Source of the DNA: Clarkia xantiana subsp. parviflora
Taxonomy: Eukaryota > Streptophyta > Magnoliopsida > Myrtales > Onagraceae
DNA: 64,000 nt
Assembly (NCBI GenBank): GCA_036873135.1
Contig: JAPTYO010000009.1
Coordinates: 30,215,756-30,279,755, forward strand
Direction of reading: 5' to 3'
This document shows positions 44,301-56,579 of this stretch, piece after piece (positions within the stretch are counted from its first letter, which is position 1; each line of letters starts with the position of its first letter). Both the position numbers and the translations under genes were made by a program. The notes under the pieces were generated by a model. It ran no database searches and had not been told where the DNA came from. It worked only from the letters and a program-made list of their open reading frames with translations.

Positions 44301-46995
44301 GAGAAAAGAGATGAGGCTTGATGTTAATTGTAATGACTAAAGAACTTCCCAAAAGAAAAGCTCCTCCTTTTCCAATTATAAGTGGTTAACAAATTATTTT
44401 AAGACTTCTCTACCTTAGAATATCTTATTAATTTCATAGCACTAAGATTTGATTCATACATAAAGATGAGAGGTAAAATTTTACTCTGGGAAGTAGCGAT
44501 GTAGTGTCAACGAATAGGGAAGAGTGAGAAAGACACTTCCCCAAAGTAATAGGCCCAAGACATTCCCAGATGAGCATATATATGATCTATCCAGAAAACT
44601 ATTCTGCTGATAATGACCGAAAATATGATAAAATTTGAACTGTTAACAAAATATTTTTACATTACCTGAAGTGTTCCTCGGGGAATAGAAACAGCCTCCC
44701 ATACGTCCGCATAAGATTCCCTGCCCTTTTGGAGAAATCTTAATGCCCTAACAACCTACAAACACCACATTTCAGCACTCGCAGCCAAGAGATGAGATGT
44801 TTGTTAAACAACTAGAGAAAGGCTTTCTCAGGAGGCATCAAACACAAATGAGGAAAAATTTCCTAACTGCTGAACTGAAGTATATAAAGTGACGCCCATC
44901 CTAATGTATATCTGTGCCATGCATACTGGAACTACTTAAAAAGGAATTGGGTTTGGATGAAGAACTTTTAGGAATCAAGTCGCTCATTAAAATGAAAAAC
45001 CTTCTAGAAAATCAAAACCAACATTTATTATCATTTCTATCAACTCACTCGCTCTAAAGGTAGAAAAAATGCAGATGCGCTAGATGACTTGCTCCCAGCG
45101 TTCAAGGCCACAGCCCTCCCTTGCCAATCGATCACAGGAGAACCACTTGAACCACCTTTTGTTCCAGAAGCTGCCTGAAATCGATGCATGTAAACAAATA
45201 TTCAGTTACGAAACAAAACGATCAACTAGTTAAGCATACATATAAATAGAAAAAAGTAATTGACTGTTCAAGATAAAGAACCACACTTACTTGCATGTAA
45301 AATGTGTTGAAATCGTTATAACCATCCCTGCATCATAGATCACATTATTCTCAGACTAACTGAAATGGAAAAAATATGATTACATTTAATACAAAAGTAT
45401 GAGATTTCTCCTCAAAATTAAGGAAAGATTTGGTGAAGTATAACCACACACTTCTTGTAATGAGGAGCATCCCTATCCAGGCGAGCAAGAGTGCCTGCTA
45501 ATATAGAAACCTGAGATCCACAAATCAGGAGCAGGCAGATCAGATGCATAATACAATTTATCACTAAAATGGCCACCATGATAACCATCATTACCTTCTC
45601 CCCACTATCGTTTCCAACAACCCTAATTTCTAGTCCAACACATGCAGCCTCTGGAGAAAGGGGAATCTCTTCATATTCTAGGAACTGAACAGCATCAGGG
45701 TTGTATCGGAAGAATCCGAAATCATGAACCTACAAGAGAGTGGAAATATGAGTCTGAAATATAGAATACAAAAACTCATGGACTTCATTCTGATGGCTTT
45801 TGGCTGAAGTGGAAATCATAAATGAGAAAATGCAGTGCAATTTCATCAGTTTCCTCAAAATCTCAAGGTGAAAAATCTATTGACAGCCAAAGGCATCTAC
45901 AGAGCTGACCATTGTCAAAAAGCAATAATACTAAAGCAGCAAGCTGGGAACACTAACTGGATCCCTGTATATGGGATGCACCGGAATCTCCTCACGGTTA
46001 ACAAACATAGCCTCTGCAACAACAGGTCCTGCAATAGACAATAACTTTTGAATTAACAAAATTAGATGAAACTGATAGCAAGATGAACGCAACAGTAAAT
46101 TTGTAGATCAGCTTCAATACAACTAACTGAAGTTAAATTCACGAATAGACACCCCCAATTACAAATATTTAATATCAGAGGAACACTTCCACTATTTAGA
46201 ATATTCAAACCAAACTAAATGCTACCATCTCAGCAAATCAAAGGTTAAAGTGGTGATAAGTTGTCTTAACCAGAAAACCTTCAGAACTTCCGCAATCAGG
46301 ACCGAACTACTAGAGATTAGTTGGACTGAAGCAAAACCGGGAAAATGAATGATTGTTTCATTGCAGTACTCGGAGAATAGTTCAATGGACTGAAAAATCA
46401 CTCAATATGCTGTAAGATTATGAACCGAACAGCCCAACGAAAAAAATAAATTCCTAGAATTTAACAGCTACAAATTTCCTCTCCAATATCAGTGCAGGAA
46501 CAACTCAATTGGCAGATATACAACCTCCATCATTAATCATTACGAGCTGCCTCTTTTTTTGTTTTTCCTTATTTGGCCATTAAGGATCTGCTTTGATGAA
46601 ATGCAGACAAATTAACCCACAGAAAACCATCCCCTTCAAATCAAAAGACAGGACCTCCAAATTTGCACATGATGAGAGGGAGGCGAAGTACCAGGCTTGA
46701 CGACATGGCGATTGGTGAGTATGATTCCCCTCCGCTTATCAACGACAAATCCAGTGGCATAGCTGGCGCCGGCAGCCTCGGTGTCAAATGCCCTGCACGC
46801 GGTTGTTCTAAGTACGACCACGGCAGGGACCACCTTGTTGAGCGCCTTACGCCAGTCCTCGGAAGAGGCAGCATTCTCGCCGAGCGGCGGCGCCCCATCG
46901 ATCTCCATGCAGAGCTCATTACCGTCCTTGGTGGCGGTGTCCAGTAGCATGATTGCCTCCGAGTCCGATCCCAATCTCTCCAGAGAATCACCCAT
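33405..46995 (-). CDS. DEG7: DEG7-type serine protease
   Basis: Exons on the minus strand: 46995-46692, 46028-45958, 45729-45595, 45510-45452, 45327-45291, 45174-45049, 44755-44666, 44098-44033, 43916-43860, 43757-43692, 43275-43168, 42871-42791, 42533-42484, 42365-42200, 40802-40350, 40192-40010, 39926-39821, 39522-39352, 39269-39190, 35980-35753, 35517-35302, 34597-34440, 33928-33817, 33566-33405. All introns GT-AG; 3285 nt, 1094 residues, close to the length usual for plant DEG7. Catalytic triad visible: His97 (LTNRHVV), Asp128 (VHDFGFF), Ser212 (GGSSGSP). PDZ regions follow ([18 protein letters not shown] near 320; [16 protein letters not shown] near 900). A second, degenerate protease half lies between, with [14 protein letters not shown] near 780 lacking the G-x-S-G-G site. 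DEG7 has been linked to photosystem II repair in chloroplasts, though its location is debated; no clear transit peptide is seen. The start ATG is the first in frame (MGDSLERLG). Confidence 0.95.
34665..35209. mobile_element. hAT-type MITE in a DEG7 intron
   Basis: Terminal inverted repeats TAGGGGTGAGC / GCTCACCCCTA, flanked by the perfect 8-bp duplication CTTGAGAC (34657-34664 and 35210-35217), which is the hAT signature. The 545-bp interior repeats the words 'ggttccggttctggg' and 'gggtacccggaaccgg' in both orientations. It sits in the intron between the exons 35517-35302 and 34597-34440, well away from the splice sites. Confidence 0.85.
36483..36958. mobile_element. Mutator-like MITE in the large DEG7 intron
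   Basis: The ends AGGGAAAAT and ATTTTCCCT begin inverted repeats of roughly 180 bp each, containing 'gtgtctcaggttta', 'gtgtca.tttgatgtctca' and 'attaaattgtta' in inverted order. The centre has 'ccggccacccac' words. A clean 9-bp target duplication was not seen in the AT-rich flanks. Relatives: 26782-32086 and 1066-1335. Confidence 0.7.
37005..38765. mobile_element. long inverted-repeat element in the large DEG7 intron
   Basis: Arms of about 430 bp (37005-37440 and 38340-38765) are imperfect inverse copies: for example 'ccatgaatcacgtccacctc' at 37257 against its inverse near 38525, and 'gcgcctccttgaagg' against 'ccttcaaggaggcgc'. The centre has two related segments with 'cctccaccgtgaggttcatcc'-type sequence (37880 and 38120), which may be LTR fragments. 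Each arm has a short open frame beginning MNHVH, but no known domain. A Mutator-like foldback element is most likely. Confidence 0.6.
41101..42153. mobile_element. foldback element with 9-bp target duplication in DEG7 intron
   Basis: Perfect 9-bp duplication CTCATTCCT (41092-41100 and 42154-42162) flanks a 1053-bp near-palindrome. Its arms start GAGTTTTTAACCAAAATAGG and end in the inverse. Inside, 'ggccgggttccccaacccggcc' words recur near both outer and inner ends, separated by long A and T runs (about 41300 and 41945). The turn is around 41640. The 9-bp duplication points to the Mutator superfamily. It lies between the DEG7 exons 42365-42200 and 40802-40350, ending only about 40 bp from the 42200 donor. 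Confidence 0.85.
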
Positions 46996-47312
46996 CAAAC
47001 TTGGACCGATCGAGGGATGGATTGATGGAGTTTCTCAAGACAGAGTAGGAAATTGGGATGATACGAAAGTTAGGGCTTGGCCAATCCTAGAATCTCCCAC
47101 AATTTCACCACTGACGATCCTTGGAAGTGGTTTTGTTATGATTTTGACTTCGTTATTTTGTCAGAGAAACAAGTTTCAGCTTAAACCTTTGTCAGGTAGT
47201 GCGTTACTTTCAATTTATTATTTATTACATATATAAATATAACAATTATCATTAGAGCATCAGATAATATTATTTAACTGTGGGGATGTATTTTTTATGT
47301 AAAATCTATCTA
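46996..47312 (-). promoter_or_regulatory. DEG7 upstream region
   Basis: This is all the sequence available between the DEG7 start codon (46995) and the Helitron end at 47313. The 50 bases next to the ATG are pyrimidine-mixed, as in a leader. No obvious TATA box is seen; it may be a TATA-less housekeeping-type promoter, or part of it may lie beyond the Helitron. Confidence 0.4.
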
Positions 47313-48358
47313 TCTATATATATAATAAGGGAATAGGTGAGAGAGTGAATCATTTTTGTTGTGCCACCTCATCATTTTTACTCATCCTAAGTGTGACACA
47401 TCATCTACATTTTTGGGCCATCTTTTTTCAGCATTCTGGGCCGTCTTCTGGGCCGTCTCAAGGATCAAGAGAATAGCATGGCTATTTTATCAGGGCTGGC
47501 TTGGCAAAAAAAATGTTGATGGACTTTTCAATTGGGCTTTGGACTAAGAGTTGGGTAAGAGGTAGGAAGTAGGCTTAGGATCGTGATTTTGTATCAACAT
47601 ACTTTTTTCATTCATCTGTGGAGGTGAGTGTGATGGTGGCTATCCAATTTTCGCATGACGATACTTTTCACATCATGGTGTTGTCATTGATGAGGTATCT
47701 CTGTATCTAGAGAAAAAAAAAAACAGTGAAAATATATCTACAAATTAAGTCCATAAATAATTAACATTAACTGAGATTTGTCTTAATTCTATGGTTCAAC
47801 AACGAAAAAATTATACAGTGTCACTGAATGGTAACCCATTGCATTCTCCTAAAATGTGAGAGTAGGATCTGATGGTGACTCGGTGATAGCCAATAATTCC
47901 TCTCAACAACGACAATACATTTGTGGTGGCCAAATAAATTTTGCAATTTCATATGGTACAATATTCTTTAAGATATTGAAGAGAGATATTTTAATTCGGT
48001 TAGTAGGTACTTTAACTATAGGGAATAATTTGGCCCAACAAAAACTGTTAGAAGTAATAAACTGAAGATCGTCATCAAGTTCATACAAGATATCATCGCA
48101 AATCAGTATATTCTTCATTACATTTTTATATAATATAACTAAATATCGCAATGTACTAATTGATTCGAAATAAACAATTTCAATACTTCAACATTTTCGT
48201 TTGAAAGTAAATAAATTGTTGATTATAGTTCATTCCACAAATATGTTTTAGGATTTACAGTTTTTATTAGCCTCGAAGAATAATTTAGTATTCTACATAT
48301 ATGTAATTGTGTACAATTTATCATGGCATCCCGCGCGTAGCGCGGGGTCAGCACCTAG
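47313..48358 (+). mobile_element. non-autonomous Helitron
   Basis: Starts with TC after an A (TCTATATATATAATAAGGG) and ends CTAG followed by T. A GC hairpin (CCCGCGC-GTA-GCGCGGG, 48330-48346) lies about 8 bases before the CTAG, the standard Helitron layout. 1046 bp with no Rep/helicase coding. A second TC option lies 4 bases to the left. Same hairpin family as the Helitrons at 56580-63012. Confidence 0.8.
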
Positions 48359-48939
48359 TATATATATATATATGTGCTACAATGGCTTTAAACGTGGAAT
48401 CATGCTATTTTACGTAACATTTCTTAAAATAGAATAATGCATTATATATTACATAACCAAATTTTAATTATAAATTAATTCATTTTATAATTAATTCTAT
48501 ATTTTATTGGTAGTTGTTTTAATAATAAAATATATTTAAGTAATACGACTGCAGACCAAATATTGTTTATGTGTGTTTTAACTTTACGTAATACTTAAAG
48601 TTTAAATAAATGTCTACATGGCAACTTTAACAATTTAAGTAAAACCGTTGTGGATGCTCCACCAATGCTATTACATTACATAGTATTACTTAAGTGTGTA
48701 TCCAATATGTTTTTTTACCTAAATTATATAAAAACATGCTATAAAGGTTTTAATAGTATTCTTCAAAACTGGGACCCACCTATTTTTACATAATGTATTC
48801 CTTAAATTTAAGGAATGCACTATGTATTACATAACCACCTAAGGAAGTTTCCAACACAACCAAGGAGTCCTCGTATCAGGCTCCTATAATCTATCTATTA
48901 CATGCATTACTTGAAGGATATTCATAACTCCATATATTT
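48359..48939. other. AT-rich spacer, possible MITE fragments
   Basis: Contains 'atgcattatatattacataacc' near 48435 and 'atgcactatgtattacataacc' near 48815, with palindromic neighbours, which suggests one or two degraded small DNA elements. No gene seen. Confidence 0.35.
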
Positions 48940-51900
48940 GCAACTTTGTAATTGCAACAACTATCTAATGAAATCAATGTATTTCCGTAGGTATATAACT
49001 ACATCATACATACTACTTTGGAATTACGCCAAGTAACAAACTACGCTCATATTACTCGCATCAACAACACAAGCTATCGCGCTATGAACAACAATCAACC
49101 TATATTATACAACTTCGGCATATCCATTATCAACATCAACAATGAACATATAAACGCTCTCTATCTATAACGACGACTAATCCAAATACCGTCGACGACA
49201 CACTACATATTGGGTTCAAACCAATATTTATCTACAAGTGACATGCTGCGACATCCTCCTTGCGAGGGCAACCCCCATGCTCACAACTAAAAAATGGCAT
49301 GCTGCGAAATTCTCTCGTTAGAGGCAAATCCTCATGTTCATAGCCATTCCCTGAGTTTAAAACAGGATGCGGCAACATTCAAAGGGACAGATCACCCCGT
49401 CGGACGTCCTCTTGTTAGACGACAATCCTATGCTACTAAAAAGTATGCTTCGCCATCGCGGGATGATACATCATGGCACGACATCCTCTCATTAGAGGGA
49501 AACCCAAATGCTATTACAAAGTATGCTTCCCCATCGCGGGATGATACATCATGGCGCGACATCCTCTCATTAGAGGGTAACCCCATGCTATTACAAAGTA
49601 TGTTTCCCCATCGCGGGATGATACACGCTAGCAGGAGCGAACCCTGTTTGAAAAACTCACTAACCTTACGAGTCGAGTCTTGTACAACGCTATCTTGCCC
49701 GTGAGCATATAATGGAATAAATCACACCAAATTCAGCAAGTAGTGTCTTGCCACAACGTCGCCTTGGAGTGGACCAAGAGACGGAAAAAACTGCAAGTCT
49801 CTCTAACGAGGTCTTGTACAGCCCTTCTAAACTAACCATGGATATGTGCAGTAGCATCGCAGGGTAAGTACTGGAATAGCCACAGAAATTCTTGCAACAA
49901 CGTCACGAGGGGTGTGCCCAAATGACGGATGGAAAAACGCATAGCATAGTGCAAGTAGCGTCTTGCCACAACGTCGCCTTGAAATGGTTTAAGAGGCGGT
50001 AAAAACTACAGGGCGTATTGATACGACCTCTGTTTTGCTCCTTGGGCTAACCTGGTTGAGGCGTAGTAGAATCACAAGGTAAGTACTGGATTAGCCACGG
50101 AAAGCCTTGTAACAACGTCACGCGGGGTGTGCCCAACTGACGGATGGAAAAACGCATAGTATAAAACAAGTAGCGTCTTGTCACAACGTCGCCTTAGAGT
50201 GGAACTAAGAGACGGTATAAACTAATGTTTTGCCTCGTCAAGACGACTCTAGATGGCACGTGTCAGTGCTAAGTGCCCTCGTGCCAAGCGCCAGCGCCAA
50301 GTGCATTGCTATCCTATGGCTTGCGTGTTACTACCTATAAACACGACAAGTACTCGATACACTCATCATGTCATTCCTTGGGGTTAAAAAAAGAGGGGCA
50401 CACAACACATTCATAGCCATTCATTAGTGTTAAAACAAGATGGGCACTCACGAAACTTAGCGACGAACGTCCTACTGTCGCAACTACGGATGTTATATCC
50501 ACTACAACAAGGATTTTTATCCTATCATGCAAGTCCAATGTATACGGACAACTATGGTAACGCAAGGTATGAAATATTACTAACGAGTTATCATGCATTT
50601 CTAATTAGATCATGACAGGTCTATAAGACAACGTAGAACGTATATATAAAGGTTCAGGGAACAATACCAAGCGTAACCTCAACCCAGACATGGGGAACAA
50701 CAACTATGTACAAGGCTTGGTAAAGCAAACACAATCAACCTAGTACAACATGCAAGGGGTAATCTCCGCTCAAAATCTACATAGCTTATACGGCCCTTAC
50801 GTACGCGCCCACGCGGCCCTTATGTACGCACCTAGGCGGCATCTACACACGTGTCTAACATGGCACCGCGCGACTATTCGGGGTAACTGTAAATATAAAA
50901 TTATTGTACTGACGCCTATATATATATATACGAATCAGTTTTTGCAGGACATACATGTCTATTTACAGGCTCTATGAAGAGTCTCAAGGTTCGACCATTG
51001 TTGCGAACAACTTCCTAATACCAAGCCTGTGTATATAAGGGCTAACATCCTACAAGTTGCGATTCAAACATCATCGTCAACGAACACAATTTTAGCACGA
51101 TGTGCAACCGCACGTTGAGTACGCAAGGGTGCTACGATCGGTGGCAGACTTAGCAAATATACCAAGTTGACCAAACGGAAACAAGGGGCAAGAGTATACA
51201 CACCCTGCATAAATCATACATCAAGACGCCAACGCCTGTCTAGACGTCATCGCGGAATAATTGCGCACCTCGCTATCATCAACAACCTTCTTTCGAATGA
51301 TAGTCATCTCGGATTCAAGAGCAACAACTCGAGCCTATCAAACAAAAGCAGAAGCCTTCAATCCAACAACCTTAGCATCCAAGAAGCGAGCTTTCTTATT
51401 CGCTCCAGCCATTGCATAACAAACAACATCATGCTTCTTGGAGAAAAAATACAAAGGTGAAGAGAGTGGTAATACCTACCACGATTTACAAATAGTTCCA
51501 TTTTCAACAAGGAACGAGGACCGATGAACGCGCGAACAACCTATAACATGAGTAAAGAATGATACTCACAAGGGTAAAGCAAGCAAGACACATGGGGGCA
51601 AAGCGAACAAGCATACGCGCAACCCTTCAACACGCGCGGGATCCCTCAGCACGCGCGCGATCTCTCAGCAGTACTACCATCAATGAAGCAAACAAGAAGG
51701 ATAGATGCAACAAGTTCAATGGAAGATCAGCAACATAAGCAATATTCTTGCTCCAAGCGGCTCCTCCGCCGAGATCCGGTCCCTCGACATGGGGGCAGAA
51801 AGGGCAGACGGGCGAGTCCAAACCTCAACATCTTTCCCTTTGTTGTGGGAAAGAGCCTTCAACGACTCACCACTAGCAGTAAACTCAGATCACTCTGAGT

Positions 51901-53061
51901 TGCTCGAGGGACGAATCTCGAAGTTGGATCGCTTTATTCCTGATCAAGTAAGAGTATTGTTGACAGTGACGACGCTAAGTCGACCTCGACCCTGACCCGG
52001 ACCCATAAAGGCGAGAAGGTCATTATCTTATCGGATTCCGAAAAGTATCACTTTCAAGGGCAGCGCGTACTCGTCAACTCCCTAGGAGGTGGGCATGTCG
52101 TGTCGTCGACCTCTGACCTACATAACAAGAAGTGTCGCCTCGTCGACCACTGATCTGTGCCCTATTTTGAAAACAACAAGTAGCAGCCGATCGAATACAC
52201 CCTACCTTGGAAAGACTTAGTGACGATCTTGAGGCATACCTTACTTCGGAAAATCTAAGTAAAAGTCAACACGAGACTCAACACCTCATGTCTGCAAAAT
52301 CAGCTAAGTCCGGATGTGTACTATGGAAGATACGCTTTGACAACTCAACTTGCAAGGATGAACAACAACTTGATCAGCTTGTGTATACGCGACAGTCATC
52401 AATGCAAGCACTAAGCAACGAACACTCTCCCGATGGAGATAACTATATACCTACAGACTTGTTAGTCTCTATACATCACATAGCGAACATCCCCTATGGG
52501 GGGCAACTCTATGTCGACACGGGCCTCGTCCCGACGCCTACGTGTTCTACACAACTACCTACGCGTCTACACGAACGACGCGCGTCTACATGATACTACA
52601 CATTTATCTAAGGTAACAAGTGCAAATATGATTATGGCACTAACATTTATACTTGCATATATCTTCTAATTAATGCAGGACTACAACATGTATGTTGACG
52701 TACGGTGTTTAAGTGGATATAACACGCGCGACAGTGCGCACGAGTCGAGCACGTACGTGACAAGCAACGCGCTTACATGATGCTACACCATTGTTTAAAG
52801 ACTACAATATATGTTTCAACTTGCTTGGGAAATTCTAAGTGTTCAAGATACTATATCACGCACGCTACGATCATGCATGCAACAAGCGACGCGCGCAATG
52901 AACACGCGTGCAATAGTCACGTCCACAGCGTGTTTTCCTATTAGTCAAGAGAAGATTGAATTCAACTTCTACAACAATAATTTTTATGATATCAAGTGGA
53001 CGCGTGCATGGGTTGACGACATGCTAGTCACTATACTAGTATGGTCATGGAGCTAAGCTGA

Positions 53062-53225
53062 GCAAAGATATATTTTCTAAGTGTTTCACCATGATAGCAG
53101 CGTCAAGTAGTAAGCGTCAACTATCAAGAAATATTTTCTAAGTGTTTCACCATGATAGCAGACGACTGACGTCAAGTAGCAAGCGTCGACTACCAAGAAA
53201 TATTTTCTAAGTGTTTCATCATGAT
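53062..53225 (+). repeat. tandem repeat of about 62 bp in the third Tat copy
   Basis: Three copies of a unit with core 'atattttctaagtgtttca' and 'gacgtcaagtagcaagcgtc'. Same family and place as 21384-21560. Confidence 0.65.
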
Positions 53226-54430
53226 GGAGATAACAATGATCAACTATTAACTATCAACGTCAAGCATGTTTGAACACTATCTACATCATGATGCAACATG
53301 TCAACAATGATCACCATACATGAGGGGAGTATTTTTACTTACAATCATGTTTATAAATTTTGAGCACTTAGCCAAATTTTGGCCTATCTTGTTGAACTAA
53401 CTTGTTGTAGGCATATCATCAGACACCTTGTGTGCATGCTAGTATAAGCAATTTCATGAGACAATCAAGATCAAATTGGACCCAAGCAAGGTTGCAAATG
53501 ATTTAACCATACCCAAAATAAGACCCACTACCACGAGACGACGCCAGAGAGCCGTCAGCCGCCGTAAAAAACGCCCGCTGTCGTTGGAAGCCACGCACGC
53601 GGCGCTGCCGCTGTCACGTGCCGCCGTGGGCTCCTCCGGCTGCTCCCGCCCTCGTCGTCTGCCGGAGATTTCGCCGCCGAGAATGGTGGTTAGGTGGCTG
53701 GCCGGAATTTGCTTGGTCTCCAAGATTGCTAACCCCAAGATGTCTTCTTTTTCAAGAAACTAAGGGTGGCCATAAAATTACAAAGTGTGGAGACTTGACA
53801 AGTGAATGCTCTCTCTCATTTTCACTAATGGTGTTTGTACCTATGGATAACCCTTGATCCCTCTCTATTTTTTGCAAGTCCCTAATTGCATGACTAAGTG
53901 TTTTTACACCCTTGTTACAACATACATCATTTTTAACTTGACAAATGCAATCATGCTCGTGTGTTACATGTCCATGATTTATTTGAGATCATGTCATCTG
54001 TGTTAATTCATGATTCATATTTTCATCATTGCATAATCAATTGCATGATTTTATTATCAATCACACGTCATTGCATCATGCAAGTCCATATTACTTTAAA
54101 CGCGTCAGTCGCGCCCGCATCGGACACATCCATGTCTAACGCATCTGCGACCAGTTCATCCTTATACATGTCAACATCCATAAATGTGATTGCATATATT
54201 TATAACTCTTCGCATATATCTATTGTACATACGCATGTCTGCTACACTAACCTTGTCAGCAAATATCAAAATACTTGCCAAGAAAAATTAAAGTTAGGCG
54301 AAATTAAGGCCTGCGTGCCCAATTGACGATCAATCAACCTCTGAGGTCAGCACCGAACATAAATTGGAATTTATCCTATCTTAAAATAGAGTCAAACAAC
54401 GTTTGAACCATTACTTGACTCGGGAGCAAG

Positions 54431-55029
54431 TGATGGATATCTGCCCAATTCGGTTTCGTATTTATATTTCGGACTTCACAAACACGTTAAAATCACATAA
54501 ACGGTTCAAAAACACCTCTCGCGGGTCAAAACGGCCCGGACGCGCGACACACGCGTTCGGACCGGACTTGTCCGGATTGCCCAAATCCGACGTGGTCCGG
54601 ACTGCTGTCTGTAGCATGCGTGTTATTCCCTTTGTGTTCTTACACTAAGTTAGAGTTTTCCAATAGCCAACCTTGATCAAACCAGACGACGGTTCACACT
54701 TTCTTTTAAACCGGCGTCGAACCGCGCAAAAACCGGGGTCGGTTCTAAGGTTTCCTATAAAAGGAGCCTGGGCCACTCATTTTATATTTTTATCTTCAAG
54801 GGAGATTGGCTTAGGAGCTCTGACTTCTCTCTAGCTTTATCTCTCTAGAATTCTTATTTAAGCATCGGAGAGGGCTCAACTAGCACCACCCCCTCTCCGT
54901 GCTAGTTACTGCCCTGTGTGGAGGTTCGAACAGCGAGCACGAAGCAAAGAACGCGGATTGGAGAACCTGACACGGCGATCAACCCAAAGATTCGACAGTC
55001 TGTTACATCAAGCGGGTCTGGACGAAACA
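54431..55029 (+). repeat. 3' LTR of the third Tat copy (599 bp)
   Basis: TGATGGATATCTGCC to GACGAAACA, preceded by the tract ACTCGGGAGCAAG and carrying the same TATA box (about 54755). Its end is about 250 bp from the stop codon of the CAR gene, which is read toward it. Confidence 0.85.
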
Positions 55030-55240
55030 TTATTAACCATGAAATATATGTTTTGACAACAAGATGATACATGTTTTGGTTTGATTTTGATGCAAAAGTA
55101 GTAGTATAGTACTGATTCAGTGAGTAGCAGCCATTATTAGCACACTGTTGCAGAGGTACGAAAACCCAAACGGTACTTGGTTCACTCACTGTACAGTACA
55201 CATAAGAGATGAAGGGAACAAAATGAGGTGATGAAAGGAT

Positions 55241-55270
55241 AAAGAAAGAAAGAAAGAAAGAAAGAAAGAG
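55241..55270. repeat. AAAG microsatellite
   Basis: About seven AAAG units lie 9 bases past the CAR stop codon, within its likely 3' untranslated region (TTTC repeats in the mRNA). Confidence 0.85.
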
Positions 55271-55278
55271 AGGATGAA

Positions 55279-56244
55279 TTAAATTCCTCTGGAGCCAGGG
55301 ATGTTAATCCATTGGAGTTGGAGTTCGATTTCACCAGATTCGACATTACGGAGCCTGAGCACCATGTTCTGCACCACTTTTCCATCCTTCCAAACAACGC
55401 AACTCTCTTCAGCTAAGCAGTTCTGTCTACTTGGCTGCACCCGCGTGATTATGCACCCATCTGGGAGGCTCTCTAACTGCATCCTTAGGCCTTCCAGCAA
55501 ACCCCCAATATCAAACTCAGCTTCCCCCATTGGATCGTCTAAGCTTAACACATCCTTATCATAAACTGACTGCAATTTTAATTTAATTAAATTAATTTCA
55601 ACTTAATCAACACTTCGCTTCTTAAAATTGTCAATTCCATTAATAAAACCGCTAAATTGTTTAAATTATTGCAAAGGGGTATTTAAGACATTTCATGTGG
55701 TTCTGTTAAATTTGACAGAAAATTTGGACCGAAAACCTAAATTCTACAAAGTTGAAACTTCAGACCCTCCATATTAACTTTTGAAACTTCAGACCTCATC
55801 GGTTAACTTGGGTCATTGTTCAGACATTTCATAGGTTATTGACCTTAGTAGCTAGGTAGATTTATATTGAATAATTACCACTCTGATGGGAAGCTTGGGG
55901 TCGAGGATGGAAAGAGTGAGGTCTTCGTTCCATTCGGGATTGATGTTTTGCTTCACCACCCGAGTCTTGACTTTCTGCACGCGGATCATATGATATTCAT
56001 CTTACAAACATATATCATTACATATGATATTTATGGACTAGCTAGATACTTTTAATTCAACAATAATATACATATATATATGATTGCCCAACAGAAGAGA
56101 AGATCAGAAAGGAAATTAGTGATGAAGACCTACCTGTTTGCCAAGACGAAAAATAACGTAAGGATCACTGCTGCAGACATCTCGAACAGCAAGGTTGACC
56201 CCTTTGTGGACATGAATCCTAAGAAGTCCCATGTAGTTCTCCAT
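55279..56244 (-). CDS. C2-domain ABA-related (CAR) family protein
   Basis: Exons on the minus strand: 56244-56134, 55974-55879, 55569-55279; 498 nt, 165 residues, phases all 0, introns GT-AG. A single C2 domain fills the protein. It starts MENYMGLLRIHVHKGVNLAV. Calcium-loop acids are present (AVRDVCSSDPYV near 24-35; YDKDVLSLDDPMGEAEF near 72-88). The characteristic plant insertion segment follows (LPDGCIITRVQPSRQNCLAEES). Family members bind membranes in a calcium-dependent way and bring abscisic-acid receptors to the plasma membrane; related rice proteins act as GTPase-activating proteins. Length is normal for the family and no damage is seen. The exact member cannot be named. Confidence 0.92.
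55671..55860. repeat. repeat fragment in the second CAR intron
   Basis: The words 'gacagaaaatttgg', 'caaagttgaaacttcaga' and 'ggttaacttgggtc' resemble, loosely, the inner parts of the Mutator-like MITEs in this window. No terminus identified. Confidence 0.3.
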
Positions 56245-56579
56245 TTCCTTTCTTTATTTCTCTGCAGCCCCAGATTCAGCTGATTTTTTCTTAGTAGTTA
56301 GCTAGTAGTTGCCTTCTGATTACAGATAATCAATCATTCAATTAAATAGATACATATATGGCAAGCTATTATGAGAAGAAAATAATATATGGTAGAGGAG
56401 TAATGTAACTTACCTTTTTTTTTTTTTAATTATTATATAAGGAAGGGAAGCCAAGATGTCGTGCATCACGTTGACCAAAAAATACTCTCTATTGGTCTCA
56501 CACATTCGTTGACTCTTGACTGTGTATTAATTGTAATATCTAATCATATTATATTTTTTTTTTTTCACTCATAATATAA
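56245..56579 (-). promoter_or_regulatory. CAR gene upstream region
   Basis: 335 bp between the start codon and the Helitron terminus at 56580. Contains an AT-rich stretch (56340-56400) and a poly-T run (56415). The TATA position is not certain. Confidence 0.4.

Larger units (their letters stand above)
48940..55029 (+). mobile_element. third Tat-type copy, 5'-truncated
   Basis: From about 48940 the sequence follows the 3' half of the element at 12802-23338, block by block: 49020 matches 16860, 49290-49700 matches 17130-17540, 52390-53340 matches 20720-21660, 53870-54430 matches 22190-22777. It ends with a full LTR. The 5' LTR, gag and protease are missing. The part corresponding to the antisense gene (about 50650-52200) is heavily rearranged and no long coiled-coil frame remains. 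Confidence 0.8.

Noticed and set aside
46781..47236. Plus-strand 151-codon frame opposite DEG7 exon 1
   Set aside because: Overlaps a conserved coding exon on the other strand and runs into the DEG7 promoter; a shadow frame.
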